Shown here: one piece after another, positions 24,408 through 33,543 of the stretch
Layout of the letters: every line of letters begins with the position of its first letter
How positions within the stretch are numbered: the stretch's first letter is position 1
DNA from: Candidatus Halocynthiibacter alkanivorans
GTDB lineage: Bacteria; Pseudomonadota; Alphaproteobacteria; Rhodobacterales; Rhodobacteraceae
Reading direction: 5' to 3'
Length of the DNA: 44,467 bases
NCBI RefSeq assembly: GCF_003333265.1
Contig: NZ_QOLB01000136.1
Span: 1-44,467, forward strand
Made by a program: the position numbers and the translations under genes
The notes under the pieces: model-generated
What the model was told of the DNA's origin: nothing
What the model saw: only the letters and a program-made list of their open reading frames with translations
The model's database searches: none

Positions 24408-26336
24408 TTACGCTCGTTTGCTGTCCAACTGCGCAACGCCCAGTACCTCAAGTACCTTGGCTTCAATCTGCGGTGCGTTCATAGCAGCCACCGCATACAT
24501 GTCTTCCGGGCTGGACTGGTCGATAAAGATATCGGGCAGCACCATCGAGCGGAATTTCAAGCCGTGGTCAAACACGCCTTCTTCTGCCAGAAGCTGCGCC
24601 ACATGAGAACCAAAACCGCCGACCGCGCCCTCTTCAATGGTGATCAGCGCTTCGTGACTGGCCGCCAGATCCAGGATCATGTCCCGGTCCAGCGGTTTGG
24701 CAAAACGGGCGTCCGCCACTGTCGGGATGATACCGCGTGCCGCGAGTGTTTCACAGGCTTTCTGCACCTCTTCCAACCGGGTGCCAAAGGACAGGATCGC
24801 CACTTGCTTGCCCTCACTGACGATGCGGCCCTTGCCGATCTCCAGCACTTCGGGCGTGGCGGGCAAGTCAACGCCGGTGCCCTCGCCGCGTGGATAGCGA
24901 AAGGCGATCGGCCCGTCGTCATAAGCTGCGGCGGTGGCCACCATATGAACGAGCTCGGCCTCATCCGCGGCCGCCATCACCACCATGCCCGGCAGGTTGG
25001 CCATAAAGCTGATGTCGAAACTGCCGGCATGGGTGGCACCGTCTGCACCGACAAGCCCGGCGCGGTCGATGGCAAAGCGCACCGGCAGGCGCTGAATCGC
25101 CACATCATGCACCACCTGGTCATAGCCGCGCTGCAAAAAGGTCGAATACAGCGCGCAGAACGGCCGCATGCCGCCCGCTGCCAGAGCGGCCGCAAAAGTG
25201 ACGCCGTGCTGTTCGGCAATGCCCACGTCAAAACAGCGCGACGGGTAACGTTCCGCCATCAGTGACAGGCCGGTGCCGTCCGGCATCGCCGCAGTGACCG
25301 CACAGATACGGCTGTCCGCCGCGGCGTGGCGCAGCAACTCTTCGCCAAAAATCCCGGTATAAGACGGCGCGTTGGACGGCGTTTTTTTCTGTTTGCCGGA
25401 GATCACATCAAATTTCGCAGTGGCATGGCCCCGGTCATCTGCGGCCTCGGCCGGCGCGTAACCCTTGCCTTTTTTGGTGATCACATGGATCAGGATCGGC
25501 CCGGTGGCGCGCTCTTTCACCGTGCGCAGCACCGCCAGAAGCTGCTCCATATCATGGCCGTCAATCGGCCCGACATAGGAGAACCCCAATTCTTCAAACA
25601 GCGTGCCGCCGATGGTCATGCCCTTAAGCATTTCCTTGGCCCGGCGTGCGCCTTCCTGAAACGGCGGTGGCAGCAGGCTGACCGCGCCGCGCGCCGCGGC
25701 TTTCAGCTCCTGAAACGGCGCGCCGGCATAGAGCCGGGTCAGATAGCTGGACAGCGCCCCCACCGGCGGCGCGATCGACATGTCATTGTCGTTCAGCACC
25801 ACAAACAGCCGCTTGCCCAGGTGGCCGGCATTGTTCATCGCCTCAAAGGCCATACCCGCCGACATCGCACCATCACCAATCACCGCGATGGCGTCGCCCA
25901 GCCCGTGTTCCGGCGCACCACCCAGATCACGCGCCACCGCAAAACCAAGCGCGGCCGAGATCGACGTCGAACTGTGCGCGGCACCAAAGGGGTCAAAGGC
26001 GGATTCACTGCGTTTGGTAAAGCCCGACAAGCCGTTTTTCTGGCGCAGGGTCCGGATCCGGTCCCGGCGCCCGGTGAGAATTTTATGGGGGTAACTCTGG
26101 TGGCTCACGTCCCAGATCAGCCGGTCTTTCGGCGCCTCAAACACCGCATGCAGCGCCACCGTCAACTCAACCACACCCAGCCCGGCGCCCAGATGGCCGC
26201 CGGTCTCAGACACCGCCGAGATGGTTTCGGCACGCAGCTCAGCGGCCAGCCGGCTCAGATCAGCGTCTGACAACAGTTTCATATCCGCTGGCACATGAAC
26301 CCGGTCAAGGGTCGGGGTGATGGGTCTGTCTGACAT
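24408..26336 (-). CDS. dxs: 1-deoxy-D-xylulose-5-phosphate synthase
   Basis: Dxs joins pyruvate and glyceraldehyde 3-phosphate to start the MEP isoprenoid pathway, and also feeds thiamine and pyridoxal synthesis. The 642-residue protein has [18 protein letters not shown] near residue 47, the thiamine pyrophosphate motif [18 protein letters not shown] (GDG at 154-156, ending NNAG), a [18 protein letters not shown] segment, and the DVGIAEQH catalytic-glutamate region. The start at 26336 has GGAG nearby; a longer frame would overlap the end of ispA. It is the last gene of xseB-ispA-dxs, 19 bases after ispA, the common alphaproteobacterial order. Confidence 0.98.
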   Translation of the reverse strand: MSDRPITPTLDRVHVPADMKLLSDADLSRLAAELRAETISAVSETGGHLGAGLGVVELTVALHAVFEAPKDRLIWDVSHQSYPHKILTGRRDRIRTLRQKNGLSGFTKRSESAFDPFGAAHSSTSISAALGFAVARDLGGAPEHGLGDAIAVIGDGAMSAGMAFEAMNNAGHLGKRLFVVLNDNDMSIAPPVGALSSYLTRLYAGAPFQELKAAARGAVSLLPPPFQEGARRAKEMLKGMTIGGTLFEELGFSYVGPIDGHDMEQLLAVLRTVKERATGPILIHVITKKGKGYAPAEAADDRGHATAKFDVISGKQKKTPSNAPSYTGIFGEELLRHAAADSRICAVTAAMPDGTGLSLMAERYPSRCFDVGIAEQHGVTFAAALAAGGMRPFCALYSTFLQRGYDQVVHDVAIQRLPVRFAIDRAGLVGADGATHAGSFDISFMANLPGMVVMAAADEAELVHMVATAAAYDDGPIAFRYPRGEGTGVDLPATPEVLEIGKGRIVSEGKQVAILSFGTRLEEVQKACETLAARGIIPTVADARFAKPLDRDMILDLAASHEALITIEEGAVGGFGSHVAQLLAEEGVFDHGLKFRSMVLPDIFIDQSSPEDMYAVAAMNAPQIEAKVLEVLGVAQLDSKRA

Positions 26337-26355
26337 AACGTCTCCGCAACGCTGC

Positions 26356-27222
26356 TTACTTGTCTCGCGAAATAACGAAAGTTGCTGCCTGCCGCAAGGT
26401 CGCAGCGCGTTCGCCGTAGGGTGCCAGAGCGTCACAGGCTTCGTCTACCAAAGATTTCGCCCGCTGCCGGGCCGGTTCCATGCCCAAAAGCGAGACAAAG
26501 GTGGCTTTACCCGCCTCGGCGTCCTTTTGCAGACGTTTGCCGGCGGTTTCCGCGCAGCCCTCAACATCCAGAATATCATCAGCGATCTGAAACGCCAGGC
26601 CCAGCGCCTTAGCGTAGCTGCGCAGCGGTGCAATATCAGCCCCGCCCAGACGGGCACCGGCCTCTGCGGACCAGGTGATCAGCGCGCCGGTCTTGGCCGC
26701 CTGCAAACGGGTAATCTGATCAAGTGTCAGCGGGGTCTCGGCGGTTTCTGCCGCAATATCCAGCGCCTGGCCCAACACCATGCCGGAGGCGCCGGAGGCA
26801 CGCGCCAGGGCCGCCACCAGATCAAGCCGCACGGCGGTATCCGCATGCAGCTCACGCCGGGTCAGCAGGTCAAACGCCAGCGTCTGCAGCGCATCCCCGA
26901 CCAGCACGGCGGTGGCCTCGTCCCATTGCACATGCACCGTGGGCAGGCCGCGGCGCAGATCATCGTCGTCCATACAGGGCAGATCGTCATGCACCAGCGA
27001 ATAGGCGTGCAACGCTTCCACCGCCGCTGCGGCAAAGACCGACTGATGGTCCGGCACATCGTGCAGCGCGGCAGATTCCATCACCAGAAACGCGCGCAGC
27101 CTTTTGCCGCCCGACGTGGCGTAGCGCATGCCCTCCAGCACCGGCAACACACCCGCAGGGACTGCATCGCGGATACAGGCCTCGCTCAGATCTGCGCAGG
27201 TTTTCAGTCGCTCAGAAAACAT
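26356..27222 (-). CDS. ispA: Polyprenyl (farnesyl/geranyl) diphosphate synthase
   Basis: IspA condenses isopentenyl diphosphate with DMAPP and GPP to make farnesyl diphosphate. The 288-residue protein has GGKRLR near residue 38, the first aspartate-rich motif DDLPCMD (79-85) and the second, DDILD (215-219), with GQALDIAAE and KTGALI between. Residues before the first motif (HAYSLVHDD) fit a short-chain synthase. Its start overlaps the xseB stop by one base (TAATG), so the genes are coupled. Exact product length, GPP or FPP, cannot be fixed by eye. Confidence 0.94.
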   Translation of the reverse strand: MFSERLKTCADLSEACIRDAVPAGVLPVLEGMRYATSGGKRLRAFLVMESAALHDVPDHQSVFAAAAVEALHAYSLVHDDLPCMDDDDLRRGLPTVHVQWDEATAVLVGDALQTLAFDLLTRRELHADTAVRLDLVAALARASGASGMVLGQALDIAAETAETPLTLDQITRLQAAKTGALITWSAEAGARLGGADIAPLRSYAKALGLAFQIADDILDVEGCAETAGKRLQKDAEAGKATFVSLLGMEPARQRAKSLVDEACDALAPYGERAATLRQAATFVISRDK

Positions 27223-27464
27223 TACAGCCCTTCAACAGGGGTGGTGCCCCGGGGCTGACCATTGGGGTCCAGGGTGATTTTGGCAACCTTTTCCTCGGCT
27301 TCTTTCAGCCGGGTCTCGCAGCGGGCTTTCAGCTCAGCACCGCGCTCATAGAGCTTGATCGAATCTTCAAGCGGCACATCGCCACGCTCCAGCTGCCCGA
27401 CCACACGCTCCAGCTCGGCCATCGCCTGCTCAAAACTCATTTCCGATACGGGTGTTTCGCTCAT
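27222..27464 (-). CDS. xseB: Exodeoxyribonuclease VII small subunit
   Basis: XseB is the small subunit that assembles in several copies on XseA to form exonuclease VII, which degrades single-stranded DNA. The 80-residue protein shows MSFEQAMAELERVVGQLERGDVPLEDSIKLYERGAELKARCETRLKEAEEKV in order, the two-helix core of the family. The ATG at 27464 has AAGGGA upstream. xseA is not in the window. First gene of the xseB-ispA-dxs operon. The 231-base gap behind it up to petR carries a 12-bp repeat array. Confidence 0.95.
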   Translation of the reverse strand: MSETPVSEMSFEQAMAELERVVGQLERGDVPLEDSIKLYERGAELKARCETRLKEAEEKVAKITLDPNGQPRGTTPVEGL

Positions 27465-27637
27465 TGGGGCATCCCTTTGTCTGTGATCCAGGCAGTCAAA
27501 CCATATCCACCCGCCAGTGTCGAGACCGTGTGCCGCCGCCACCTGCTTCGTTGGCCCGGCTGCCCTGCGTATTGCGGGCCACCCGGTGCCGGCCTGGACG
27601 GGAGGCGGCACACACGCCTGGCTGGCGATATTGTACT

Positions 27638-27709
27638 CAGCCGGCACCCGGTTCGGCTCACGGCCCGGCACACGGTCCGGCGCTCAGTCCGGCGCTCAGT
27701 CCGGTGCCA
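27638..27709 (+). repeat. 12-bp tandem array across the petR stop codon
   Basis: Six 12-base units are aligned on the plus strand: CAGCCGGCACCC, GGTTCGGCTCAC, GGCCCGGCACAC, GGTCCGGCGCTC, AGTCCGGCGCTC, AGTCCGGTGCCA. The last one encodes the final petR residues, and the TGA stop (27696-27698) spans the junction of units 5 and 6. The other units are noncoding, degrading away from the gene. Confidence 0.75.
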
Positions 27710-28400
27710 GCATATAACCGGCCCCCCGCACGGTCTGCAGATAGCGCGGCTGTTTGCTGTCGGCTTCAAGCTTGCGCCGCAACCGGGTGATCTGCACATC
27801 CACCGCCCGTTCCTGCGCGCCACCGGTGTCCCGGCCCAATTTTTCCACCAGGGCGCTGCGGCTGACAGGCTCGCCGGGACAGGCCGAAAAAATCTGCATC
27901 AGCTGGCTTTCAGTGGCGGTCAGCCGCACCAGCTGATCCCCGTGCCACAATTCACCGCGCTCCACGTCATAGCGCACTGGACCGAGCTGCAGATGTTTGG
28001 GTCGCCGGGCGCTGGCATCCGTCACCGGCACCCGGCGCAAAACCGCGTTGATGCGCAGCAGCAATTCGCGTGGTTCAAACGGTTTGGCGATATAATCATC
28101 CGCCCCGGCCTCGAGGCCGCGAATGCGGTCTTCGGTCTCACCCCGCGCGGTCAACAGCAGGATCGGCGTGCTCAGGGTCTCACGCAGCGACCGGGTCAGC
28201 GCGATACCGTCTTCGCCCGGCATCATCACATCCATCACAATGAGATCAAATTCGAGCCCGTCAAGCAGTCGCCGAGCATGGGCCGCATCCCGCGCCGCCG
28301 AGACATAAAACCCCTGACGGATCAGATATTTCTGCAACAGGCTGCGGATGCGCTCATCATCATCCACGATCATCAGATGGAATTCGGACTGGGCAATCAT
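27696..28400 (-). CDS. petR: OmpR-family response regulator PetR
   Basis: The 234-residue response regulator has a receiver domain with acidic pocket D13-D15, phosphorylation site D57 (FDLIVMDVMMPGEDG), LLTARG and K106 (IAKPFEP), then a winged-helix DNA-binding domain ending in RAVDVQITRLRRKLE and TVRGAGYML. It overlaps the upstream MarR gene by four bases (ATGA). This MarR-response regulator pair matches R. capsulatus petP-petR, where PetR is required for photosynthetic and respiratory growth and lies upstream of the bc1 genes. Here petABC is about 15 kb away. No histidine kinase gene is adjacent. The final codons sit in a 12-bp repeat array. Confidence 0.9.
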   Translation of the reverse strand: MIAQSEFHLMIVDDDERIRSLLQKYLIRQGFYVSAARDAAHARRLLDGLEFDLIVMDVMMPGEDGIALTRSLRETLSTPILLLTARGETEDRIRGLEAGADDYIAKPFEPRELLLRINAVLRRVPVTDASARRPKHLQLGPVRYDVERGELWHGDQLVRLTATESQLMQIFSACPGEPVSRSALVEKLGRDTGGAQERAVDVQITRLRRKLEADSKQPRYLQTVRGAGYMLAPD

Positions 28401-28909
28401 TTACGGCTCTCCCGGGCCGCGTTGAATTTGCGGCGCAGTTCAGGGTCCATCATCGCTTCCAGCACCTGGCGGAAGCCGGAAACTGCCTGGGGGCCCACGG
28501 TGCGGTAGGCGGCACGCATCCGCACCCGCTGCGCGTCTGACAGCTGATGCTCGAGTGCAACACCGATTTCGGTCAGATAAAGATGGCGTTCACGCTTGTC
28601 CTGAGTGCCGACGCGGCTTTCGACCAGCCCGTCGGCGATCAGAGTGCGCAACACCCGGTTCAGCGACTGCTTGGTCACCCCGAGAATCGACAGCAGATTG
28701 TTCACCGTATTGCCCGGCGCCCGGTTGATAAAATGCAGCGCCCGGTGATGTGCCCGCCCGTAGCCCTGCTCATCCAGAATCCGGTCAGGATCCGCCGTGA
28801 AGCCGCGATAGGCGAAAAACATCGCTTCTATGCCTTTGCGCAGCTGTTCATCTGTCAGGAATAAAAGACTTTCTCCACCCGCACGGCCACCGCCACTGTG
28901 TTCTGTCAT
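28397..28909 (-). CDS. petP: MarR-family transcriptional regulator PetP
   Basis: The 170-residue winged-helix regulator has the MarR core: GYGRAHHRALHFINRAPGNTVNNLLSILGVTKQSLNRVLRTLIADGLVESRVGTQDKRERHLYLTEIG covers the recognition helix and the wing with its D-x-R motif. I chose ATG 28909, which has GGGGA six bases upstream, rather than the GTG at 28927. It overlaps petR by four bases. In R. capsulatus the PetP-PetR pair is needed for bc1 complex formation; the name rests on that gene order plus family. It is divergent from ilvE and could regulate that spacer. Confidence 0.87.
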   Translation of the reverse strand: MTEHSGGGRAGGESLLFLTDEQLRKGIEAMFFAYRGFTADPDRILDEQGYGRAHHRALHFINRAPGNTVNNLLSILGVTKQSLNRVLRTLIADGLVESRVGTQDKRERHLYLTEIGVALEHQLSDAQRVRMRAAYRTVGPQAVSGFRQVLEAMMDPELRRKFNAARESRK

Positions 28910-28964
28910 TTCAGTCCCCTGGTTCACAATTCATGTTACAGACCCCCAGTTTAAGTCAGCCTTG

Positions 28965-28993
28965 TTGACATTCCAAGAATCAATTGTTAGCGA
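28965..28993 (+). promoter_or_regulatory. Candidate ilvE promoter
   Basis: A perfect TTGACA at 28965-28970 is followed after 17 bases by TAGCGA (28988-28993), a weak -10. It lies about 95 bases before ilvE in the divergent petP-ilvE spacer. A TTGA-N11-TCAA inverted repeat overlaps it. Confidence 0.4.
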
Positions 28994-29087
28994 AAAGCAT
29001 ATTCTGCGCAACTTTATACCCGCTTCGGACTGAATTGGCGCAACATTCGAAAAAACCCACCCCGGGAACCACAGGAAAGGATGCAAC

Positions 29088-29957
29088 ATGGCCGGCTCAT
29101 ATGATGACCGCGACGGCAAAATCTGGATGGACGGCACGCTTGTCGACTGGCGCGATGCCAATGTGCATATCCTCAGCCATGCGATGCATTACGCGTCCTC
29201 GGTGTTTGAAGGCGAACGCGCCTACAATGGCAAGATTTTCAAATCCCGGCTGCATTCGGAGCGACTGATCCGCTCCGGCGCCCTGATCGACATGCCAATC
29301 AGCCAGAGTGTTGATGAGATTGAAGCCGCCAAAGCCGCAGTGATGGCCGCCAATGGTCTGACCGACGCCTATATCCGGGTTCTGGCCTGGCGCGGTGCCG
29401 GCGAAGACATGGGGGTCGCTTCGGCCCGCAACCCGGTGCGCATGGCGGTTTCCGCCTGGGAATGGGGCAACTACTATGGCGATGCCAAAACCAAGGGCGC
29501 CAAACTGGACATTTCCAAGTGGAAACGCCCGAGCCCGGAGACCATCCCCTGTGAAGCCAAGGCGGCCGGTCTCTATATGATCTGCACCATGTCCAAACAC
29601 GCGGCCGAAGCCAAAGGCTGTTCGGATGCGATGATGTTTGACTATCGCGGCTATGTTGCCGAGGCCACTGGCGCCAATATGTTCTTTGTCAAAGACGGCG
29701 AAGTGCACACACCGCTGGCGGATTGTTTCCTCAACGGGCTGACGCGGCAGACCGTGATCGGGATGCTGAAAGAAAAAGGCATCAAAGTCACCGAGCGCCA
29801 CATCATGCCAGAGGAGCTGGAAGGCTTTGAGCAATGCTGGCTGACCGGCACCGCAGCTGAAGTCACCCCGGTGGGGCAGATCGGCGATTACAACTTTGAA
29901 GTTGGTGCCATGGCGCGTGACATTTCAGACTCTTACGAGAAACTGGTGCGGCTCTGA
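29088..29957 (+). CDS. ilvE: Branched-chain amino acid aminotransferase
   Basis: IlvE transfers the amino group between glutamate and the keto acids of leucine, isoleucine and valine. The 289-residue fold-type IV PLP enzyme has WRDANVHILSHAMHYASSVFEGERAY near the start, the PLP lysine K158 in TIPCEAKAAG, the EATGANMFFVKDG segment and the LTGTAAEVTPV phosphate-binding loop. AAAGGA precedes the ATG. After K158 comes LYMICTMSKHAAEAKGCSDAMM, a form common in alphaproteobacterial IlvE as I recall. It has its own terminator. Confidence 0.95.
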   Translation: MAGSYDDRDGKIWMDGTLVDWRDANVHILSHAMHYASSVFEGERAYNGKIFKSRLHSERLIRSGALIDMPISQSVDEIEAAKAAVMAANGLTDAYIRVLAWRGAGEDMGVASARNPVRMAVSAWEWGNYYGDAKTKGAKLDISKWKRPSPETIPCEAKAAGLYMICTMSKHAAEAKGCSDAMMFDYRGYVAEATGANMFFVKDGEVHTPLADCFLNGLTRQTVIGMLKEKGIKVTERHIMPEELEGFEQCWLTGTAAEVTPVGQIGDYNFEVGAMARDISDSYEKLVRL

Positions 29958-29982
29958 GCGCAACAGACACTGCTGTCACATG

Positions 29983-30013
29983 AGGCCGGGCGCAACCAGC
30001 GTCCGGCCTTTTT
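29983..30013 (+). terminator. Intrinsic terminator of ilvE
   Basis: An 11-bp stem (29983-29993 with 29999-30009, one G-T pair) and AACCA loop is followed by T's to 30013. Its T-tract overlaps the stop codon of the convergent small gene. Confidence 0.9.
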
Positions 30014-30209
30014 AATGTTCAGAATCGCGGTCTATGCGCAGATAATTGGCCACGCGGGCGCTGGGGCCAGCGCGGCTGTGGTCGCGTTTCATCAACACCT
30101 GAGAGGCCGGGTGGCTGCCTTCCGGCCCGGTAGAGCGGATGACTTTGGCATAGGGTTTGACGCGGGTCTCGGCGCTGTCTTTTTCATGATCAACGGGGTG
30201 GCGGCTCAT
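30012..30209 (-). CDS. Small hypothetical protein (65 aa)
   Basis: This short gene is supported mainly by its start: a near-perfect AGGAGGAG lies four bases before the ATG at 30209, and codon use looks normal. The 65-residue product begins MSRHPVDHEKDSAETRVKPYAKVIR, is strongly charged with many Arg, Lys and His, and has no signal peptide, membrane segment or motif I recognise. A cytosolic or nucleic-acid-associated role is only a guess from charge. It is convergent with ilvE and shares that gene's terminator T-tract. Confidence 0.65.
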   Translation of the reverse strand: MSRHPVDHEKDSAETRVKPYAKVIRSTGPEGSHPASQVLMKRDHSRAGPSARVANYLRIDRDSEH

Positions 30210-30412
30210 AAGCTCCTCCTGTGATACGGGGCACCAGAATGCCTGCAAATCAGATTCGTTTCCAGCCCCGCGCCCCAATGCACCCGCTTTTTGCGGAAAA
30301 TCGCGAAAATTCGCATCAAACCCTCCGCAATAAGCCGGGTCGCCGCATTGATTTTCAATCGCCATTTAACCCACATTCGTGATTGTAATGCGTGGAACAC
30401 ACGGGGGCGAAA

Positions 30413-30865
30413 ATGAAACGGCGTGATACAATAATAGCTGGTGTGGCCCTGACCCTGGTTTTGGGTCCGGCTTTGATCACGATGGCACTCTACTATATTA
30501 CCAAAAACCCCGACTTCCGCCCGCTCAGCCTGACAAAAGAGTCGCTCACGGAATACCGCGGCGAAACCGGCGGACCCGGGTTGACGGTGGAAGTGGTGCT
30601 GCCAATCGGCGCCACGCTGCGCATGCCCCGGGAAGAATTTGAACAGATGCTGCGCAATTCGTTCAGCATGTATGGCACCGGTGCGCGTTTTGTTTACAGC
30701 GAAGAATATGGGTTGAAAGCACCCCAGGTGACCTATGTCGCCGGCGCCAGCCGCATCGGGCCCTATTCGCCCAACAATCTTGCCAGCGGCATCAAAGCCG
30801 CCGCCGCCGCATTTCAGATCGAAGCCGATCGGGATCTGCGCCAGCGCATTGCCGCTTTCGACTGA
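30413..30865 (+). CDS. Membrane-anchored hypothetical protein
   Basis: The 150-residue protein has a basic N-terminus (MKRRD) followed by one hydrophobic segment (TIIAGVALTLVLGPALITMALYYI), so it is probably a single-pass inner-membrane protein with its soluble part in the periplasm. The remainder (PIGATLRMPREEFEQMLRNSFSMYGTGARFVY, then GASRIGPYSPNNLASGIKAAAAAF) has mixed strand/helix character and no domain I know. ATG 30413 is chosen over an earlier codon because GGGGGCG precedes it directly. It is divergent from the 65-residue gene across a 203-base spacer. The following 30866-31104 shows no gene. Confidence 0.75.
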   Translation: MKRRDTIIAGVALTLVLGPALITMALYYITKNPDFRPLSLTKESLTEYRGETGGPGLTVEVVLPIGATLRMPREEFEQMLRNSFSMYGTGARFVYSEEYGLKAPQVTYVAGASRIGPYSPNNLASGIKAAAAAFQIEADRDLRQRIAAFD

Positions 30866-31104
30866 GCGCCGGCCGCTGATTACGGCGTTGACGCGGTCCT
30901 GAGAACGTCCCCGCAGCCGGTGCCGGGCGCTGCACAGCCTGCCACGCCCGCGCCGGAGCGACACACCCGCACCGGCCAATTGTCTGAGCTTGCCGGACGG
31001 TTTGCCTCACGTTTCCAGACGCCCGGTCAGTGCCCGGTCTCCGCCCCCCAGTGGTTGCGCGACGGACGCGCGGTGACCGGCCTGCAGTGACGGGTCCGGC
31101 GCGT

Positions 31105-32028
31105 TTAACCTTGCGGTGTCATCACTTTGCGCTGCTTGTCCCGCTCCAGCCCCAGCCGCCGTTCGCGCCAGATAATCAGCACCCCGGCCGAGATGACAAT
31201 CGCCGCGCCGCCCAGCATCTGCCCGCTCGGCACCTCGTCAAAAAACGCATACCCATAGATCAGCGCCAGCAGCATCGAGCTGTATTCAAACGGCGCGATC
31301 ACGCTGGCATCGGCAAAGCGGTAGCTGGAGGTCAGCAGGATCTGCCCGATGCCGCCACAGAGCCCCGACAGGCCCAGCAACAGCGCCACTTTTGGCCCCG
31401 GTATCACCCAGCCCCAGGGCAGGGTCAGCAGCGACAACAGCGACGCGGTCACCGAAAACCAGAACACGATGGAGGCGGTGCGTTCCACTTGCACCATCTT
31501 GCGGATAAACACCTGGGCCAGCGCCGCACAAAACGCTCCGGCGAGGATCAGCATGGCACCAAAGGCCTCGGAATATTCCACCCCGGCGCTCAGATCCTGC
31601 ATCCGCGGCTGCAGCACCACCAGCACCCCGATGAGCCCCAGCGCCACCGCTGACAGCCGGAACGCACGCACCTCTTCGCCAAGGAACATCGCCGCAAAAA
31701 TCACCACCAGGATCGGCGCCGCATAACCGATGGCGGTGGCTTCGGGCAAAGGCAGCAGACCGAGGCCGGCAAACATCAGCATCATCGCGCTGGTGCCCAC
31801 GAGGCCGCGCCAGAAATGCCCCATCGGATGGACTGTTTTCACACCCTCCCGCAGATCGCCGCGCAGCACCAGCCAGGCAAAAATCACCGGCAGCGCCAGG
31901 ATTGAGCGGAAAAACACCGCTTCACCCGCCGGCACACCCTCCGCCGCCGCCGCTTTGATCATCGCGGCCATGGTCACGAACATGGTGACCGAACCGATTT
32001 TCAACAGGATACCTTGCAGCGGATTCAT
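31105..32028 (-). CDS. EamA/DMT-superfamily transporter
   Basis: The 307-residue membrane protein has ten hydrophobic segments in two EamA repeats. The first half includes PAGEAVFFRSILALPVIFAWLVLRG and LPLPEATAIGYAAPILVVIFAAMFLGEEVRAFR; the second includes YRFADASVIAPFEYSSMLLALIYGYAFFDEVPSG. That PFEYSSMLLALIYGY form places it with RarD/YdcZ-like exporters of the same subgroup as the transporter at 6743-7636. GGAAGG lies seven bases before the start. Substrate unknown. It follows queG and the DUF1294 gene in the same direction, 28 bases downstream, so it may share their transcript. Confidence 0.88.
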   Translation of the reverse strand: MNPLQGILLKIGSVTMFVTMAAMIKAAAAEGVPAGEAVFFRSILALPVIFAWLVLRGDLREGVKTVHPMGHFWRGLVGTSAMMLMFAGLGLLPLPEATAIGYAAPILVVIFAAMFLGEEVRAFRLSAVALGLIGVLVVLQPRMQDLSAGVEYSEAFGAMLILAGAFCAALAQVFIRKMVQVERTASIVFWFSVTASLLSLLTLPWGWVIPGPKVALLLGLSGLCGGIGQILLTSSYRFADASVIAPFEYSSMLLALIYGYAFFDEVPSGQMLGGAAIVISAGVLIIWRERRLGLERDKQRKVMTPQG

Positions 32029-32056
32029 CTTATTGCCTTCCGGGCTTTGGATTGGG

Positions 32057-32413
32057 TCACTGCCCCGGCATAGCCGCCCCGGCGAGATCTGGAAACAGAA
32101 AGTTCAGCGCCCACAGACCCAGTGCCAGACCCCAGAAAGCAGCAATCTGATTCAGACGACGGCCAAAGGGCTGTTTGTAGGTTTTATGCCGCAGCCGGCG
32201 CTGGCCATATTTGGCGCCGGCAATACCGCCCACCACGGCCAGCCACAGCAGCCTGGCTTCTGAGACCCGCCGCCAGCCGCGCCGGGCGCAGAATTTGTCC
32301 CAGGAAAATACCAGAAAGGTCAGCACGCCCCAGAACAGCAGCCAGGCCAGCAGCGCGGGTACAGCAGCTGCGCTCCCCGCCAGATCCACCACCAGATCCA
32401 CCGCCGCATTCAC
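32057..32413 (-). CDS. DUF1294 family membrane protein
   Basis: The 118-residue protein has hydrophobic segments near the N-terminus ([22 protein letters not shown]), middle ([17 protein letters not shown]) and C-terminus ([18 protein letters not shown]). The DUF1294 signature [45 protein letters not shown] is clear. In other bacteria this domain may be joined to a cold-shock domain; here it is alone, and its function is unknown. It starts with GTG at 32413 and overlaps the queG stop by four bases (GTGA), so it is translated with queG. Confidence 0.83.
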   Translation of the reverse strand: MNAAVDLVVDLAGSAAAVPALLAWLLFWGVLTFLVFSWDKFCARRGWRRVSEARLLWLAVVGGIAGAKYGQRRLRHKTYKQPFGRRLNQIAAFWGLALGLWALNFLFPDLAGAAMPGQ

Positions 32414-33441
32414 AGCCGGGACACCGCCCAGCGCGCCGCCTCAGACACGGTCCCGTCCGCATCTTCACACAAGCCCTGCGCCACCTCGCGCAGGCGTACG
32501 TCCCCGGAATTGCCGATCGCATAGAGCACATTGCGCACAAAGCGGTCCCGCCCGACGCGTTTGATCGGCGAGCCGGAAAACAGCGCCCGGAACGCCGCAT
32601 CATCCAGCTGCGCCAGCTCCGACAATTTCGGCGCCAGCAGATCCTCGCGCGCGGCATACCGCATCTCGCGCGCCTCAGACGCAAATTTGTTCCACGGGCA
32701 GGCGGCCAGGCAATCATCGCAACCATAGATCCGGTTGCCCATCTTCTCGCGCAGCTCAAGATCCACCGGGCCGTGATGTTCAATGGTCAGATAAGAAATG
32801 CAGCGCCGCGCATCCAGCTGATAGGGCGCTGGAAACGCATCTGTAGGACAGGCATCGAGACAGGCGGTGCAGCTGCCACAACCGCCCTGGGCAAGACCGT
32901 CACGCGGCAATTCAATGGTGGTGAATATCGCGCCCAGAAAGAACCAGGAGCCAAGCTCGCGACCCAGCAGGTTGGTATGTTTGCCCTGCCAACCCAGCCC
33001 CGCCGCTTCGCCCAGCGGTTTTTCCATCACCGGCGCGGTGTCGACAAAGACTTTGATGCCCGCCTCCGTCTGCTGCTCCAGCAACCAGCGCCCGACGCGT
33101 TTGAGCCGTTTTTTCACGATGTCATGATAATCGCGGTTCTGGGCATAGACCGAAATCGCACCCCGGTCCGGCCGCGCAATCACCGCCATCGGATCGTGCT
33201 GTGGTGTATAGGATTCCGCCAGCATAATCACCGACTTCGCCTCAGGCCAAAGCGCCGCCGGATCGCCGCGCCAGCCCATGCGTTCGCCCATCCAGCTCAT
33301 CTGTCCATGGCGCCCGTCATCAACATAGTGCTGCAACCGCGCCGCAATCTGGGGCACCGCATCCGGGCCGGTAATGCGACAGGCGGAAAAGCCTTCTTCC
33401 AGCGCCTTTGCCACCAGTTTTGATTTCAGATCGTCAGCCAC
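32410..33441 (-). CDS. queG: Epoxyqueuosine reductase
   Basis: QueG reduces epoxyqueuosine in tRNA to queuosine, the last step of queuosine synthesis, with cobalamin and two 4Fe-4S clusters. The 343-residue protein has the catalytic acid D134 in [21 protein letters not shown], the first ferredoxin motif [12 protein letters not shown] (C188, C191, C194, C198) and the second [10 protein letters not shown] (C241, C244, C248) with C214 completing it, then a C-terminal HEAT-like part. Start is GTG at 33441 with GAGGTGAG upstream. It is upstream of and overlaps the DUF1294 gene; a GST gene precedes it by 102 bases. Confidence 0.95.
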   Translation of the reverse strand: MADDLKSKLVAKALEEGFSACRITGPDAVPQIAARLQHYVDDGRHGQMSWMGERMGWRGDPAALWPEAKSVIMLAESYTPQHDPMAVIARPDRGAISVYAQNRDYHDIVKKRLKRVGRWLLEQQTEAGIKVFVDTAPVMEKPLGEAAGLGWQGKHTNLLGRELGSWFFLGAIFTTIELPRDGLAQGGCGSCTACLDACPTDAFPAPYQLDARRCISYLTIEHHGPVDLELREKMGNRIYGCDDCLAACPWNKFASEAREMRYAAREDLLAPKLSELAQLDDAAFRALFSGSPIKRVGRDRFVRNVLYAIGNSGDVRLREVAQGLCEDADGTVSEAARWAVSRL

Positions 33442-33543
33442 GTCTCACCTCTGCCGGCTGCGCCGGCACTTTCCCGCCCAGGATACATCGGGCAGACACC
33501 AGCCGCCACTGTACGGCGCCAAAGCGCCGCCGTGGCGATCGAA

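Noticed and set aside
26724-28508. 594-codon plus-strand open frame opposite ispA, xseB and petR
   Set aside because: It crosses three genes with clear catalytic or DNA-binding motifs and a repeat array; it has no domain.
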